Part shown: one piece after another, positions 34,532 through 44,304 of the stretch | Layout of the letters: each line of letters begins with the position of its first letter | How positions within the stretch are numbered: position 1 is the first letter of the stretch | Assembly: GCA_903891085.1 (NCBI GenBank) | Contig: CAITDJ010000030.1 | Location: forward strand, 62,001-126,000 | Origin: an uncultured Bacteroidota bacterium | Lineage (GTDB): Bacteria > Bacteroidota > Bacteroidia > Bacteroidales > F082 | Reading direction: 5' to 3' | Length of the DNA: 64,000 nucleotides | The notes under the pieces: generated by a model | Database searches by the model: none | Told to the model about the DNA's origin: nothing | The model's input: only the letters and a program-made list of their open reading frames with translations | Position numbers and translations under genes: made by a program

Positions 34532-37500
34532 ATGTTCCTGGTTTTTGATACGGAAACTACCGGATTGCCCATAGATAAAAAGGCACCTTTAACGAATTTT
34601 GCCAATTGGCCCAGGGTTGTTCAAATCGCCTGGCAACTTTACGATGCCGTCGGAAATTTATTAGAAGCCGAAAACCACCTCGTGTGTCCTGATGGTTTTA
34701 CCATACCCTATAATGCTACTAAAGTTCATGGTATCACCACTGAATTTGCCATTCAACATGGGTTGCCGATACGTGAAGTTCTATCGAAATTTAATGAAAC
34801 ACTTTTAAAGTCGAGATACCTGATTGGACATAACCTGGAGTTCGATACTTCTGCTGTTGGCTGTGAATTGCTTCGTGCTGAAATGGAAACCACCATGTTC
34901 AGTATACCAGTATTGGATACCTGTACTGAAACAACGGCTGCATATTGCCAATTGCAAGGTGGCAGAGGTGGCAGATTTAAGTTGCCTAGTTTGGGTGAAC
35001 TATACAGAATACTGTTTAACGAGTCATTCAGCGATGCCCATAACGCGGCCGGAGATGTGGAAGCATCTGCCCGTTGTTTTTTCGAATTATTCCGTCGGGG
35101 CATTTTTACAAGTGAGCAACTAAATCAGGATGACAGATTTGTCGCAAATTTTTTAGAGGCAAATGCAGACCAAATAAAGCGTTCGGAAACAATTATCGAG
35201 TCAAATCAAAATCGTGATATTGTTGTTTTTGAAGAGGAAGAACAACCGGAAGACTCCAGTAATTTGGATGTTTTAACCATAAATATTACAAGTGATTTTG
35301 CGCATTTGCGAAATCACTCCACTTTTTCTATTTTAAATTCGACAACCGAAATTGATGATTTGATTAAAACAGCCGTGCGAATGGAGATGTCGGCTGTTGG
35401 ACTCACCGATTCGGGCAATCTGATGGGGGCCTTTCACTTTATTGCCAGTGTGAATAAGCACAACAACAAGGAAATTGATGATGTAGCGAAAGGAAAAAAA
35501 GAGAATCCCCAATTATTGAAAGCCGTGTTGGGGTGCGAATTCAATGTTTGTCGGGATTATCTTGAGAAATCGACCAAAGATAATGGTGGTCAGGTTCCGG
35601 TATTTGCAAAAAACAAAACCGGCTATGCCAACCTATCTATGTTAAGTTCAATCTCGCACATTGAAGGTTTTTATTATGTGCCCAGGATAAGTAAAGAATT
35701 GTTAATCAAACATAAAGATGGTTTGATTGTTACGACCGGTGGACTAAATGGCGAAATTCCTCATTTGTTATTGAATGTTGGAGAACATCAGGCAGAAGAA
35801 GCATTGCTTTGGTATAAGGGCAATTTTGGAGAGGACTTTTATATTGAGTTGAACCGGCACGGTCTTGAAGAGGAAAATCACTTGAATGATTTTTTACTTC
35901 AGATGGCAAAAAAACACCATATAAAATATTTTGCTGCAAATAACACCTATTATCTCACTCAGGAAGAGGCCGAAGCACATGACTTTTTACTTTGCATAAA
36001 AGAAAATACCCGAAAAGATGACCCAATTGGCCGCGGTTATGGTTTCCGCTTTGGGTTTCCAAATAACGAATTCTATTTTAAAACAAAAGAGCAAATGCTC
36101 GGTTTGTTCACCGATTTGCCCGAAGCAATTGCAACCATTGGGGAAATACTTACTAAAATTGAATCGTTTAATCTGGAAAGCACAATTCAATTGCCCGAAT
36201 TTGAAATTCCGGAAGAATTTCTTGACCCTGAAGATATTGCTGACCACGGTCACAGGGGTGAAAATGCCTATTTGAAGTTCATTGCCTATGAAGGGGCAAA
36301 AAAGCGATACGGTGAAGTAGATGATAAACTGGCTGAGCGTATTGAAATTGAATTGGCCACAATAAAAATGACAGGTTATCCCGGTTATTTCCTCATTGTT
36401 CAGGACCTGATTGCTGCTGCACGAAAGATGGGAGTTTGGGTAGGGCCGGGCCGAGGTTCAGCAGCCGGTTCTGTTGTTGCCTATTCAATCGAAATTACGA
36501 ATGTTGATCCATTGAAATATGGTTTACTTTTTGAGCGTTTTCTCAATCCAGAGCGCATAAGCATGCCTGATATTGACATCGATTTTGATGATGAAGGCCG
36601 GTCCAGGGTGATCGAATACACAATAAATAAGTATGGTAAGGAAAAGGTTGCCCAGATTGTAACGTATGGAACCTTAGGAACCAAGTCAGCTATCCGTGAT
36701 ATCGGCAGGGCGTTGGATACCGATTTGTCCGTTGTAAACAAGCTTGCTGCACAGACCCTGGGTATAAATTTCAAAGATTTTTTTGGAAAGAAAACTGAAG
36801 AATTAAAGGAAAAATACAAGCAGGATCAAATCGCCGCAGGCGAATTGTTAAAGCAAAAAATGCAGGAAAAGGGTATAGAATCGCGCATCCTGTCGAACAC
36901 GTTAATGATTGAAGGTCTTGTCCGAAATACGGGTGTTCATGCCTGTGGATTGGTTGTTACACCTGTCGATTTACGACAATTGGTGCCGGTTTTTCTGGCC
37001 AAAGATTCTGAAATGTGGACAACCCAATTCGATAATTCTGTTGCTGAAAAAGCCGGCTTACTTAAAATCGATTTTCTGGGATTAAAAACACTTTCACTCA
37101 TACGTGACACCATTGAAATCATCTATTTGCGCCATAAAATCCGTATCGATCCTGATGCAATTCCCCTTGATGATTACAAAACCTACGAGCTTTTCCAGCA
37201 CGGTGATACCGTAGGTGTTTTTCAATATGAAAGTGCAGGGATGCAAAAGCACCTGAAAGATCTCAGACCCACTGAATTTAACGATTTGATTGCCATGAAT
37301 GCCTTGTACCGACCCGGTCCGATGCAATATATTCCAAACTATATCAGGCGTAAACATGGCAATGAAAAGATTGAATATGACCTTGCCGCTAATGAGGAAA
37401 TATTGAAGGAAACCTATGGTATTGTTGTATATCAGGAGCAGGTGATGTTGCTTTCTCAAAAACTGGCTGGTTTTACACTCGGTCAGGCCGATTCGCTGCG

Positions 37501-38878
37501 TAAAGGAATGGGTAAAAAAGATATGGCTGAATTGTCGAAGCACTATTCAAAGTTTATCGAAGGAGGCAAAAATAACCAGCATGATGAAAAGATACTTGAA
37601 AAGATATGGAACGACTGGCTTGCTTTTGCCAATTATGCCTTTAATAAGTCGCATTCAGCCTGTTACGCCGTAATTGCATTTCAAACTGCCTATCTGAAAG
37701 CCAATTATCCGGCTGAATTTATGGCAGCAGTATTGAGTAACAATATTGGTGATATCAAGCAGGTAACATTTTTCATGGAGGAATGCAGGCGCATGAAACT
37801 TACAACGCTCGGTCCTGATATCAATGAATCACAGTATAAATTTACGGTAAATGCAAAAGGTGAAATTCGTTTTGGTATGGGTGCGATAAAAAATATGGGT
37901 GAATCTGCTGCTATTGCTATCCTTGAAGACAGAAATGAGAATGGATTATACAGCGACTTCATGGACTTTTTATCACGCGTTAATCAACGGGCTGTAAATA
38001 AAAGAAATCTGGAAGCATTGGCTACTGCAGGCGCATTCGATTCGTTTCAAGGGGTTCACCGGGCACAGTTTTTCTTTAAAGAGCCTAATGAACAAACAAC
38101 TTTTCTGGAAAAAGCGATGCGTAATGCCATGCAGATGCAGGATGCGAAGAATTCGACCCAATTCAATCTTTTTGGTGAAGAAGCCAATATCGACATGGTC
38201 GAATTGTCGTTCCCGCAATGCGAGCCCTGGACGAAAGTGAAAGAACTTCAAATGGAACTCGAATCAATAGGTTTCTATATCAGCGCCCATCCACTGGATA
38301 GCTACAAATCGACAATCCGGTTTTTCACCAACTGTAATATTCAAAAGATTGTAAATGAAGCCGAATCATTGAAAGGAAGTCGGGTTGTATTTGCCGGACA
38401 AGTGATTTCTGCTGAGCACTTATCAACACAACAGGGAAAAGCGTATGCCAAATTCAAAATAGAAGATCACTCCGGCTCGTTGGAGATGGTGGTTTTTTCG
38501 GAAGCCTACTTAAAATTCAAATATCTGATCGATACCGGCGCCTTTATTTTGGTGCATGCTATTATTCAGCCATCATTTAGAGATAATGAAAAACTGGAGC
38601 CCAAAATAATTGAAATTCAATTACTTGATAGTGTATTGGAAAACACTTCAAAGGAAACAATTATTCGGGTGAAGGTGGATGAAGCAGATGATGAAGATAT
38701 GATTCATTTAGCAGATTCACTGTTATCGCATCCTGGTAAACAGTCGTTTTCAATGATTTTTATCGATCCTGTGCAGGAAATTAAGTCGAAATTGGCACCA
38801 AAGAAACTTCATATCAACACAGCGCTTGTATTGCCATTGCTTGATGAGTTCAGTTTCGTTGAGTATGAATTAAAATAA
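34532..38878 (+). CDS. dnaE: DNA polymerase III alpha subunit with fused DEDDh exonuclease
   Basis: 1448 residues. Residues 1-180 are a proofreading 3'-5' exonuclease of DnaQ type: D6 and E8 in FDTETTG, D105 in HNLEFD, H170 and D175 in HNAAGD. The DnaE proper starts with a PHP domain at about 255 (FAHLRNHSTFS). The PHP motifs look partly eroded: GLTDSGN replaces the usual TDHGN, so the PHP is unlikely to be an active exonuclease. The polymerase active-site acids are D680, D682 and D684 in PDIDIDF. An OB-fold occurs near 1275-1330 (VVFAGQVISAEH). This is the replicative polymerase, and fusion of epsilon and alpha is known in Bacteroidota. Confidence 0.96.
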   Translation: MFLVFDTETTGLPIDKKAPLTNFANWPRVVQIAWQLYDAVGNLLEAENHLVCPDGFTIPYNATKVHGITTEFAIQHGLPIREVLSKFNETLLKSRYLIGHNLEFDTSAVGCELLRAEMETTMFSIPVLDTCTETTAAYCQLQGGRGGRFKLPSLGELYRILFNESFSDAHNAAGDVEASARCFFELFRRGIFTSEQLNQDDRFVANFLEANADQIKRSETIIESNQNRDIVVFEEEEQPEDSSNLDVLTINITSDFAHLRNHSTFSILNSTTEIDDLIKTAVRMEMSAVGLTDSGNLMGAFHFIASVNKHNNKEIDDVAKGKKENPQLLKAVLGCEFNVCRDYLEKSTKDNGGQVPVFAKNKTGYANLSMLSSISHIEGFYYVPRISKELLIKHKDGLIVTTGGLNGEIPHLLLNVGEHQAEEALLWYKGNFGEDFYIELNRHGLEEENHLNDFLLQMAKKHHIKYFAANNTYYLTQEEAEAHDFLLCIKENTRKDDPIGRGYGFRFGFPNNEFYFKTKEQMLGLFTDLPEAIATIGEILTKIESFNLESTIQLPEFEIPEEFLDPEDIADHGHRGENAYLKFIAYEGAKKRYGEVDDKLAERIEIELATIKMTGYPGYFLIVQDLIAAARKMGVWVGPGRGSAAGSVVAYSIEITNVDPLKYGLLFERFLNPERISMPDIDIDFDDEGRSRVIEYTINKYGKEKVAQIVTYGTLGTKSAIRDIGRALDTDLSVVNKLAAQTLGINFKDFFGKKTEELKEKYKQDQIAAGELLKQKMQEKGIESRILSNTLMIEGLVRNTGVHACGLVVTPVDLRQLVPVFLAKDSEMWTTQFDNSVAEKAGLLKIDFLGLKTLSLIRDTIEIIYLRHKIRIDPDAIPLDDYKTYELFQHGDTVGVFQYESAGMQKHLKDLRPTEFNDLIAMNALYRPGPMQYIPNYIRRKHGNEKIEYDLAANEEILKETYGIVVYQEQVMLLSQKLAGFTLGQADSLRKGMGKKDMAELSKHYSKFIEGGKNNQHDEKILEKIWNDWLAFANYAFNKSHSACYAVIAFQTAYLKANYPAEFMAAVLSNNIGDIKQVTFFMEECRRMKLTTLGPDINESQYKFTVNAKGEIRFGMGAIKNMGESAAIAILEDRNENGLYSDFMDFLSRVNQRAVNKRNLEALATAGAFDSFQGVHRAQFFFKEPNEQTTFLEKAMRNAMQMQDAKNSTQFNLFGEEANIDMVELSFPQCEPWTKVKELQMELESIGFYISAHPLDSYKSTIRFFTNCNIQKIVNEAESLKGSRVVFAGQVISAEHLSTQQGKAYAKFKIEDHSGSLEMVVFSEAYLKFKYLIDTGAFILVHAIIQPSFRDNEKLEPKIIEIQLLDSVLENTSKETIIRVKVDEADDEDMIHLADSLLSHPGKQSFSMIFIDPVQEIKSKLAPKKLHINTALVLPLLDEFSFVEYELK

Positions 38879-38918
38879 AATTCGACGAAATTATCCTATC
38901 ATTTCAATATAGAATGAC

Positions 38919-38926
38919 TACTTTTG
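38919..38926 (+). promoter_or_regulatory. -7 promoter element for trxA
   Basis: TACTTTTG, 35 bases before the start codon, downstream of the dnaE stop. Confidence 0.55.
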
Positions 38927-38960
38927 TAGCAAAGAAATTAATCAGAAAAACAAACATATT

Positions 38961-39278
38961 ATGGCTTTAGAAGTTACAGATGCCACTTTTGAAGAAGTGG
39001 TTTTAAAATCAGAAGTTCCTGTATTGGTTGATTTTTGGGCTGTTTGGTGTGGACCATGTCGCATGGTCGGCCCAATTGTTGAAGAAATTGGCAATGAGTT
39101 TCAGGGAAAAGCAAAAGTTGTTAAAGTAGATGTTGACAATAATGTTGGCGTTGCCTCTCAATTCGGAATCAGAAATATTCCCACCCTGCTGTTTTTTAAA
39201 AATGGACAGGTTGTTGATAAACAGGTTGGAGCCGTTCCAAAACAGGTTTTGGTTAACAAGCTCGAGGCAATCCTTTAA
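38961..39278 (+). CDS. trxA: Thioredoxin
   Basis: 105-residue cytoplasmic thiol reductant with the active site WCGPC ([14 protein letters not shown]) and cis-Pro region [10 protein letters not shown]. Canonical length, no signal peptide. Own promoter upstream and terminator downstream; moderately to highly expressed. Confidence 0.97.
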   Translation: MALEVTDATFEEVVLKSEVPVLVDFWAVWCGPCRMVGPIVEEIGNEFQGKAKVVKVDVDNNVGVASQFGIRNIPTLLFFKNGQVVDKQVGAVPKQVLVNKLEAIL

Positions 39279-39299
39279 TCTTACTTAGAATTAGTAACC

Positions 39300-39332
39300 A
39301 ACCCCTTCAAGCAATTGTTGGGGTTTTGTTTT
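39300..39332 (+). terminator. Intrinsic terminator after trxA
   Basis: AACCCC pairs with GGGGTT around a 14-base loop, followed by T-rich sequence. It ends 8 bases before the ATG chosen for the DUF58 gene and overlaps the alternative TTG start at 39326. Confidence 0.65.
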
Positions 39333-39340
39333 ATAACGAA

Positions 39341-40276
39341 ATGACACTTCAGATAGACCAACACAAGATAAGTCGGTTTAGTTCTTTGGAACTTGTTGCT
39401 CGTCAGGTTGTTGAAGGTTTTATTACCGGTTTACATAAAAGCCCTTTTCATGGGTTTTCGGTTGAATTCGCTGAGCACAGACTATACAACCGGGGCGAAT
39501 CGATACGCAATATTGATTGGAAATTGTATGGGCGGACTGAGAAACTTTTTGTGAAGCGTTTTGAAGAAGAAACCAACCTTCGGTGTCAGGTTGTGATAGA
39601 TCATTCCACTTCCATGTATTTTCCTCATGGATCAACTCAAAATCCTGAGAAACCATCAAAACTACTTTTCTCTGTTTATGCTGCAGCATCACTTTTCGAA
39701 TTAATGCGCCGGCAACGCGATGCCGTCGGATTAAGTCTATTCTCAGATAGCCTGAAACTACATACGAAAAACAGATCAAATCCTGTTCACTACAAGTATT
39801 TATTGGCCCAGCTCGAACAACTTCTTGACAATGATCTTGGTATGGATGCCTTTCAGACTTCTGCAACGGAAGCACTGCACCAGATCGCCGAATTATCGCA
39901 CAAACGATCTATGGTGATCATTTTTAGCGATATGATGGACAACAGTGAACAAGCTGCAGGTATTTTTCCAGCCTTACAACATTTAAGGTATAATAAACAT
40001 GAGGTCATTCTTTTTCATGTGTTTGATTCTGAAAAAGAAACAATGCTCGAATACGAAAACCGGCCATATAAGTTTATTGATATGGAAACACATGAAGTTT
40101 TAAAACTTAATCCGGTGCAGGTGCAACAAGCCTACAGACAATCAGTTGAGCTGAAAACCAAAGAATTGAAAATGAAATGCGGACAATACAATATTGAATA
40201 TATTGAAGCAGATATTCATCATGGTTTTAACCAGGTACTACTTTCATATCTGATAAAAAGAAGTAAACTCTATTAG
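39341..40276 (+). CDS. DUF58 domain protein
   Basis: 311 residues. Begins near the DUF58 region with GFSVEFAEHRLYNRGESIRNIDW, the family hallmark, and then a von Willebrand A-like fold with VVIDHSTSMYF (MIDAS-like DxSxS). DUF58 proteins usually work with a MoxR ATPase in protein complex remodelling, but no MoxR gene is next to it here. ATG at 39341 is preferred to TTG at 39326, which overlaps the trxA terminator. Confidence 0.9.
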   Translation: MTLQIDQHKISRFSSLELVARQVVEGFITGLHKSPFHGFSVEFAEHRLYNRGESIRNIDWKLYGRTEKLFVKRFEEETNLRCQVVIDHSTSMYFPHGSTQNPEKPSKLLFSVYAAASLFELMRRQRDAVGLSLFSDSLKLHTKNRSNPVHYKYLLAQLEQLLDNDLGMDAFQTSATEALHQIAELSHKRSMVIIFSDMMDNSEQAAGIFPALQHLRYNKHEVILFHVFDSEKETMLEYENRPYKFIDMETHEVLKLNPVQVQQAYRQSVELKTKELKMKCGQYNIEYIEADIHHGFNQVLLSYLIKRSKLY

Positions 40277-40288
40277 TTTTTCAATGAA

Positions 40289-42448
40289 TCAGAACTTCCA
40301 TCGAAGTTGAAGTTTCACATCTGTCTTTTTATTCCCATCAATCAAATCCAGCCCCGAACCGATTTCATCCTTGTCCACATACCACGTTTGGGCAATTCTT
40401 AACCACAGATCGATAGATTCAAAAATATTTAAACGGTATAACAAATATACACGTGAACCTTTGTCATTGAAAGCTGGTATCGAAAAAGCATACAACACAT
40501 CATTTTCATAGGCATATAACCGACTGTCATACGATTCTGCATCAAAAATCGCAAATCGGACGCTTAATTCATAAGGCTTTTCGATTGGTTTATAAACAAT
40601 ATCATGAAAAAGTATAAACCCTTGACTTGTTGATTTATTGAATTCATCATACAGGATAATTTCTGCCCTGTCCTTGAATTCAATCGAATTACTTACCTTA
40701 TAATTTATATGAAACCGCATCGATGTTTTCGTGTATTCAACCGGAACATCAATATAATTCCATGGGTCATTTTGATTTGACATTTTGGTTTTGGTCCTGA
40801 ATCGCAAGTAAAAATCGGTGTTACGGTTTATGCGATGGTCAAATTGAAGAAAATAGTCATGTCCCAGACTCGGAGCATCGGTTTGAAAACGTAACCAGGG
40901 AAATTTGAAATAATCTGCATAAGCGGTCATTTTCCATTTGGGTGAAATATCTGTTGATAAACCTATGTAGGCACCAATTTCATTGTTGGTTTCACTGTTT
41001 TCTCCAAAGCCATTACTGTAAAAATTACGATAGTCTTTTGAGTAATTCCGGTAAGCGAATGTCAATGATGCAAAACTGATGGGTTGTGCTGTAAAACCCG
41101 CAATTGTTGCGGTTCCACCATGAATGGTTTGTGAAATCTCGCCAAAGAAAGCAATCTTCGATAAGAATAATTTAAAATCAACACCATGATTGATTTCAGA
41201 ACTGCCAGGATGGCTAAATTGGTTGTAGGGATAGATTCTTGGGTGAATATCACTTTTGAAAATGCTTTGTTGCGCAGTATATCCAACTTGCAGGTAAGTA
41301 TTGTGGAATGAAACGTGGCTTCCATACATTTCCTGCCTGATTGCAGCCTTATCAAGTAGCTCATCTACTGTGCGATGAAGTCCCGACTCCTGAATGCTGG
41401 AAATAAATTCATCCTCCCCGGAAAGTGAATCACCCGCAGTAATATTGCCATCAAAAAACTTGTTCGAATAGAAAAGTGAGAAATCAAATGCTTTATACTT
41501 CAAGGTTAAACCACCTCCACGTAAAAAACTGGTCTCATTCACTGAGGCACTGGGTTTTAATCCTTGTCCGAATTTGATTATATTGGTCGAACTACCCGAT
41601 TTGCCGAACGAAAGGCCTGACCACATCGTTAGTCCCTGCCCGAATGCAAGATGATAATCACCTATCGCCAATGATTTCAATATGCCAATATCGGAAAGAA
41701 AAAAATGTGCAGAATAGAAATCGAACCCGTTTTTTAATTTGTTGCCAAGAAGCTTTTGCAAGGTGTCGGGTACCCGGTTTTTAATAAAAACCTCTCCTGC
41801 ATCTTTTTCAGTGGTAAAACCTGCCCTTATTTTGTCACGGTAATTGTAAGAATATTTGAAATATATTTTTTGAGGACTTCCAAGATATGTTGAATTTGGT
41901 CGTTTGGCAAGTAGAGAGTCTTCGATGGGTTGATATCCTGCTGATTTCTCCAATACCTGTTCAGTTCTGAAAAACACCTGATGTTTTCCCCATTTGATAG
42001 CCTTTTTTGCGTTTATTTTATTGGTACCTGCATCCTGTATGGTAGTAACAATGGGTCTTATCAGGTCAATTGTTTGGTTGTCAAATCCTTCAATTGAAGA
42101 TAGTTCGAACATACTAACGATCGGACCAAAGTTTCGCAGGTACTCAGTTAAATTTTCAAACTGAAAATTGTTTAGCACCTTTAATTTTCTAAGTGCTTCA
42201 ATATCAACACTATTTATTTGGATTGGATTTTCATAATAATAAAGATATTCATCGATAATTTCACCATAATCATAAGCGTTTTCCGAGTCTTCTGACAATC
42301 TTTCAATTCGGTCAATGAGTATTTTAGCAAGGATATTTGATGTGGTATCTTGTTGTTGGGCAGCTACAGGCGCTGCGGGTAATAATAATCCGGCAGTTAT
42401 AAAAAGAATTTTAAAGAATAACCATACCTGGCTTTTCATCCTATTCAA
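40289..42448 (-). CDS. Exported protein with helix-hairpin-helix N-terminus and predicted outer-membrane barrel
   Basis: 719 residues. Signal peptide (to AAPVAAQ). Two ComEA-like helix-hairpin-helix segments follow (IQINSVDIEALRKLKVL and FELSSIEGFDNQTIDLI). From about residue 150 the sequence has many short amphipathic strands and ends in LQLRWKF, as in outer-membrane barrels. This combination is a recurring Bacteroidota family without known function; DNA-uptake has been suggested only from the HhH. Overlaps the upstream gene by 8 bases and is probably co-translated. Confidence 0.75.
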   Translation of the reverse strand: MNRMKSQVWLFFKILFITAGLLLPAAPVAAQQQDTTSNILAKILIDRIERLSEDSENAYDYGEIIDEYLYYYENPIQINSVDIEALRKLKVLNNFQFENLTEYLRNFGPIVSMFELSSIEGFDNQTIDLIRPIVTTIQDAGTNKINAKKAIKWGKHQVFFRTEQVLEKSAGYQPIEDSLLAKRPNSTYLGSPQKIYFKYSYNYRDKIRAGFTTEKDAGEVFIKNRVPDTLQKLLGNKLKNGFDFYSAHFFLSDIGILKSLAIGDYHLAFGQGLTMWSGLSFGKSGSSTNIIKFGQGLKPSASVNETSFLRGGGLTLKYKAFDFSLFYSNKFFDGNITAGDSLSGEDEFISSIQESGLHRTVDELLDKAAIRQEMYGSHVSFHNTYLQVGYTAQQSIFKSDIHPRIYPYNQFSHPGSSEINHGVDFKLFLSKIAFFGEISQTIHGGTATIAGFTAQPISFASLTFAYRNYSKDYRNFYSNGFGENSETNNEIGAYIGLSTDISPKWKMTAYADYFKFPWLRFQTDAPSLGHDYFLQFDHRINRNTDFYLRFRTKTKMSNQNDPWNYIDVPVEYTKTSMRFHINYKVSNSIEFKDRAEIILYDEFNKSTSQGFILFHDIVYKPIEKPYELSVRFAIFDAESYDSRLYAYENDVLYAFSIPAFNDKGSRVYLLYRLNIFESIDLWLRIAQTWYVDKDEIGSGLDLIDGNKKTDVKLQLRWKF

Positions 42449-43286
42449 TCTTTTTATTTTTTACAAACTGATACGTTAACCCAGCCTGCATTGAAACACC
42501 CAATGATTGATGCATGGAGGCAGCAATATCGAAATGCAGTTGCCTGAAAAGGAATCCTGCTCCCATTGTGTAAATCCCGGAAATAGTGTTTATGCCTGTA
42601 CGAAAAAATACTTTTTGATGGATGACATATTCCAACCCCAGGCGAAGGGATGTTTGGGTTTCAAAGTTTTTTTCAATTTCAGCAATACCGGTAAACTCGG
42701 GCATAAAAGAATAGGTAAGGCCGAATCGCATGATCATTGGTGCATCTTCATCTGGATAATCCTCAATTTTCATTCTAACTGGATTATAAATATAAGCGCC
42801 GAGACTAAGTTTTGGGTTAATAGTCGATTGCACGCCCAATTCAAAAGTTACAAAATTTGCATCCTTATATCCTTCAGCTAAATTGGTTGTTTGATAATCG
42901 AGTTGCAAACCAATTCGGAGTAAGTCGCCAAACGATCTGGCATACGCCAGCCCGAATTTATTTTTGTTATATAAATTATATCCGAATTGGTTAAAACTGA
43001 TTCCCAAAACACCGAAACGTATCGGAGCGACGATGGCTGCACTTTTTAATGAAAGCTCTTTCATTAAAAAGCGGTTTTCGTAATAAATGCCGGCTGACAG
43101 ATTTGGTTGGAGTGCCATGCCTGCCGGATTGTTCTGAATTGACCAGAAATCTGTAGAACTCACAGAAGCGTTCCCCATGGCTGCTGACCGGGCACCGATA
43201 ATTTCACCTCCAGCCATGCAAACTGATGGCATAATAAGTAGTAGTATGAAAATGTGCAGCGCAAAAGTGGTGATAAGTTGTTTCAT
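42441..43286 (-). CDS. PorV/FadL-like outer-membrane protein
   Basis: 281 residues. Signal peptide ending in VCMAG, then GARSAAMGNASVSSTDFWSI and NNPAGMAL, a hallmark of the PorV/PorQ/OmpP1 type barrels of Bacteroidota. Could be a T9SS accessory or a lipid transporter; no known T9SS core gene adjoins it. The downstream HhH-barrel gene overlaps the stop by 8 bases, so the pair likely acts together in the outer membrane. Confidence 0.75.
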   Translation of the reverse strand: MKQLITTFALHIFILLLIMPSVCMAGGEIIGARSAAMGNASVSSTDFWSIQNNPAGMALQPNLSAGIYYENRFLMKELSLKSAAIVAPIRFGVLGISFNQFGYNLYNKNKFGLAYARSFGDLLRIGLQLDYQTTNLAEGYKDANFVTFELGVQSTINPKLSLGAYIYNPVRMKIEDYPDEDAPMIMRFGLTYSFMPEFTGIAEIEKNFETQTSLRLGLEYVIHQKVFFRTGINTISGIYTMGAGFLFRQLHFDIAASMHQSLGVSMQAGLTYQFVKNKKIE

Positions 43287-43328
43287 ATCAGGAGGTTCTT
43301 ACAATATCGAATATCGTACGAAAATAAG

Positions 43329-43336
43329 TATTTTTG
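43329..43336 (+). promoter_or_regulatory. -7 promoter element for the DUF2461 gene
   Basis: TATTTTTG, 21 bases before the ATG at 43358, in the divergent gap. Confidence 0.45.
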
Positions 43337-43357
43337 TTACAAATTATCTGATGTACT

Positions 43358-44017
43358 ATGAATATTTTAAATTTTTTGGAGTCTCTTGCGCAAAATAATC
43401 ACAGAGATTGGTTTGAATCGCATCGAAATGAATATGAAATAGCTAAATCAGAGCTAGTCTCTTTAGTGAGCGATCTGATAGTTGGAATTACTAAATTTGA
43501 TCCTGCTATTTCGAACCTGGATCCTAAAAAGTGTATTTTTCGCATTAACAGAGATATTAGGTTTTCACATGACAAATCTCCATATAAGCTATCTATGAGT
43601 GCATATATGGCAAAAGAGGGTAAGTCATCACAATTTGCGGGATATTATATTCATTTTGAACCGGGTAAAAGTTTTATTGGCGGAGGAATCTATTCCCCCC
43701 AACCTGAAGTGCAACAAGCCATTAGAAATGAAATCTATTTTAATTCCACAGATTTTTTGAACATCATTGAAAATGATTCGTTCAAAAAAACTTTTGGTAC
43801 ACTCATGAACGAAAAGTATCTGCGGATACCAAAAGCATTTCCTGCTGATTTCAACCATGGTGACCTGCTGAAGTTTAAACATTATGTAGCTTCTTGTCAG
43901 TTGCCGGAGAGTATTTTGCAACTATCTGATATAGCGGTTTTTACATTGGATGTTTTTAAGGAACTTTATCCATTGAATGAGTTTTTAAATCGGGCGATAG
44001 TAAATGCTGGAAATTGA
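43358..44017 (+). CDS. DUF2461 (TIGR02453) family protein
   Basis: 219 residues. Typical opening LNFLESLAQNNHRDWFESHR and the core FRINRDIRFSHDKSPYKLSM, which are diagnostic of this widespread family of unknown function. Length is normal. Single gene between divergent outer-membrane genes and a candidate RNA. Confidence 0.92.
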   Translation: MNILNFLESLAQNNHRDWFESHRNEYEIAKSELVSLVSDLIVGITKFDPAISNLDPKKCIFRINRDIRFSHDKSPYKLSMSAYMAKEGKSSQFAGYYIHFEPGKSFIGGGIYSPQPEVQQAIRNEIYFNSTDFLNIIENDSFKKTFGTLMNEKYLRIPKAFPADFNHGDLLKFKHYVASCQLPESILQLSDIAVFTLDVFKELYPLNEFLNRAIVNAGN

Positions 44018-44084
44018 ATTACCGATAACTTTTTTATTTAAACCGTAAACTGATTATTCATTACTGTTAGTATTAAGTTTACGT

Positions 44085-44092
44085 TATCTTTG
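44085..44092 (+). promoter_or_regulatory. -7 promoter element of candidate small RNA
   Basis: TATCTTTG on the plus strand, 68 bases after the DUF2461 stop and not followed by a convincing ORF. Confidence 0.45.
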
Positions 44093-44097
44093 TAGCC

Positions 44098-44218
44098 TAA
44101 TTGGTTGGTTGTTTTATAAGTTCGAACTTAAAGCCCTTGGGGGTGAATCGTTTTAGTTGTTTTTTACGATTCATGACGACTCCAAGGGCTTTCCTTTTTA
44201 AATCCCTTTATTTTTTTT
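44098..44218 (+). ncRNA. Candidate structured small RNA or leader upstream of transketolase
   Basis: Between an upstream -7 element (44085-44092) and a T8 run (44211-44218) the sequence has a perfect 12-base palindrome (44118-44129), then an 11-base stem AAAGCCCTTGG (44130-44140) paired with CCAAGGGCTTT (44182-44192). Inside is a second 7-base stem TGAATCG (44144-44150) paired with CGATTCA (44167-44173). Short T-runs follow. This fits a transcript of about 120 bases ended by a hairpin. No known family is recognised. It may also be a terminator for DUF2461 or an attenuator for transketolase. Confidence 0.4.
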
Positions 44219-44242
44219 CTATATATGTTTCATTCAAAAGTT

Positions 44243-44250
44243 TACTTTTG
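44243..44250 (+). promoter_or_regulatory. -7 promoter element for the transketolase genes
   Basis: TACTTTTG, 55 bases before the start codon, located downstream of the candidate RNA hairpin. Confidence 0.5.
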
Positions 44251-44304
44251 TCGAATGAATCCGAATTGTTTAATTATATATTCAATTGAAAATTAGTTAT
44301 ATAG

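Noticed and set aside
34753-35103. Antisense ORF inside dnaE
   Set aside because: Lies wholly within a recognised exonuclease domain in the antisense frame; codon shadow.
39326-39340. TTG start for the DUF58 protein
   Set aside because: It overlaps the trxA terminator; the ATG at 39341 gives an ordinary DUF58 N-terminus.
43177-43398. Plus-strand ORF upstream of the DUF2461 gene
   Set aside because: It crosses the -7 element and the start of the real gene and is antisense to the PorV-like gene start.
44101-44289. 62-residue ORF across the candidate RNA hairpin
   Set aside because: The frame has no family match and covers both the hairpin and the promoter of transketolase; composition looks non-coding.
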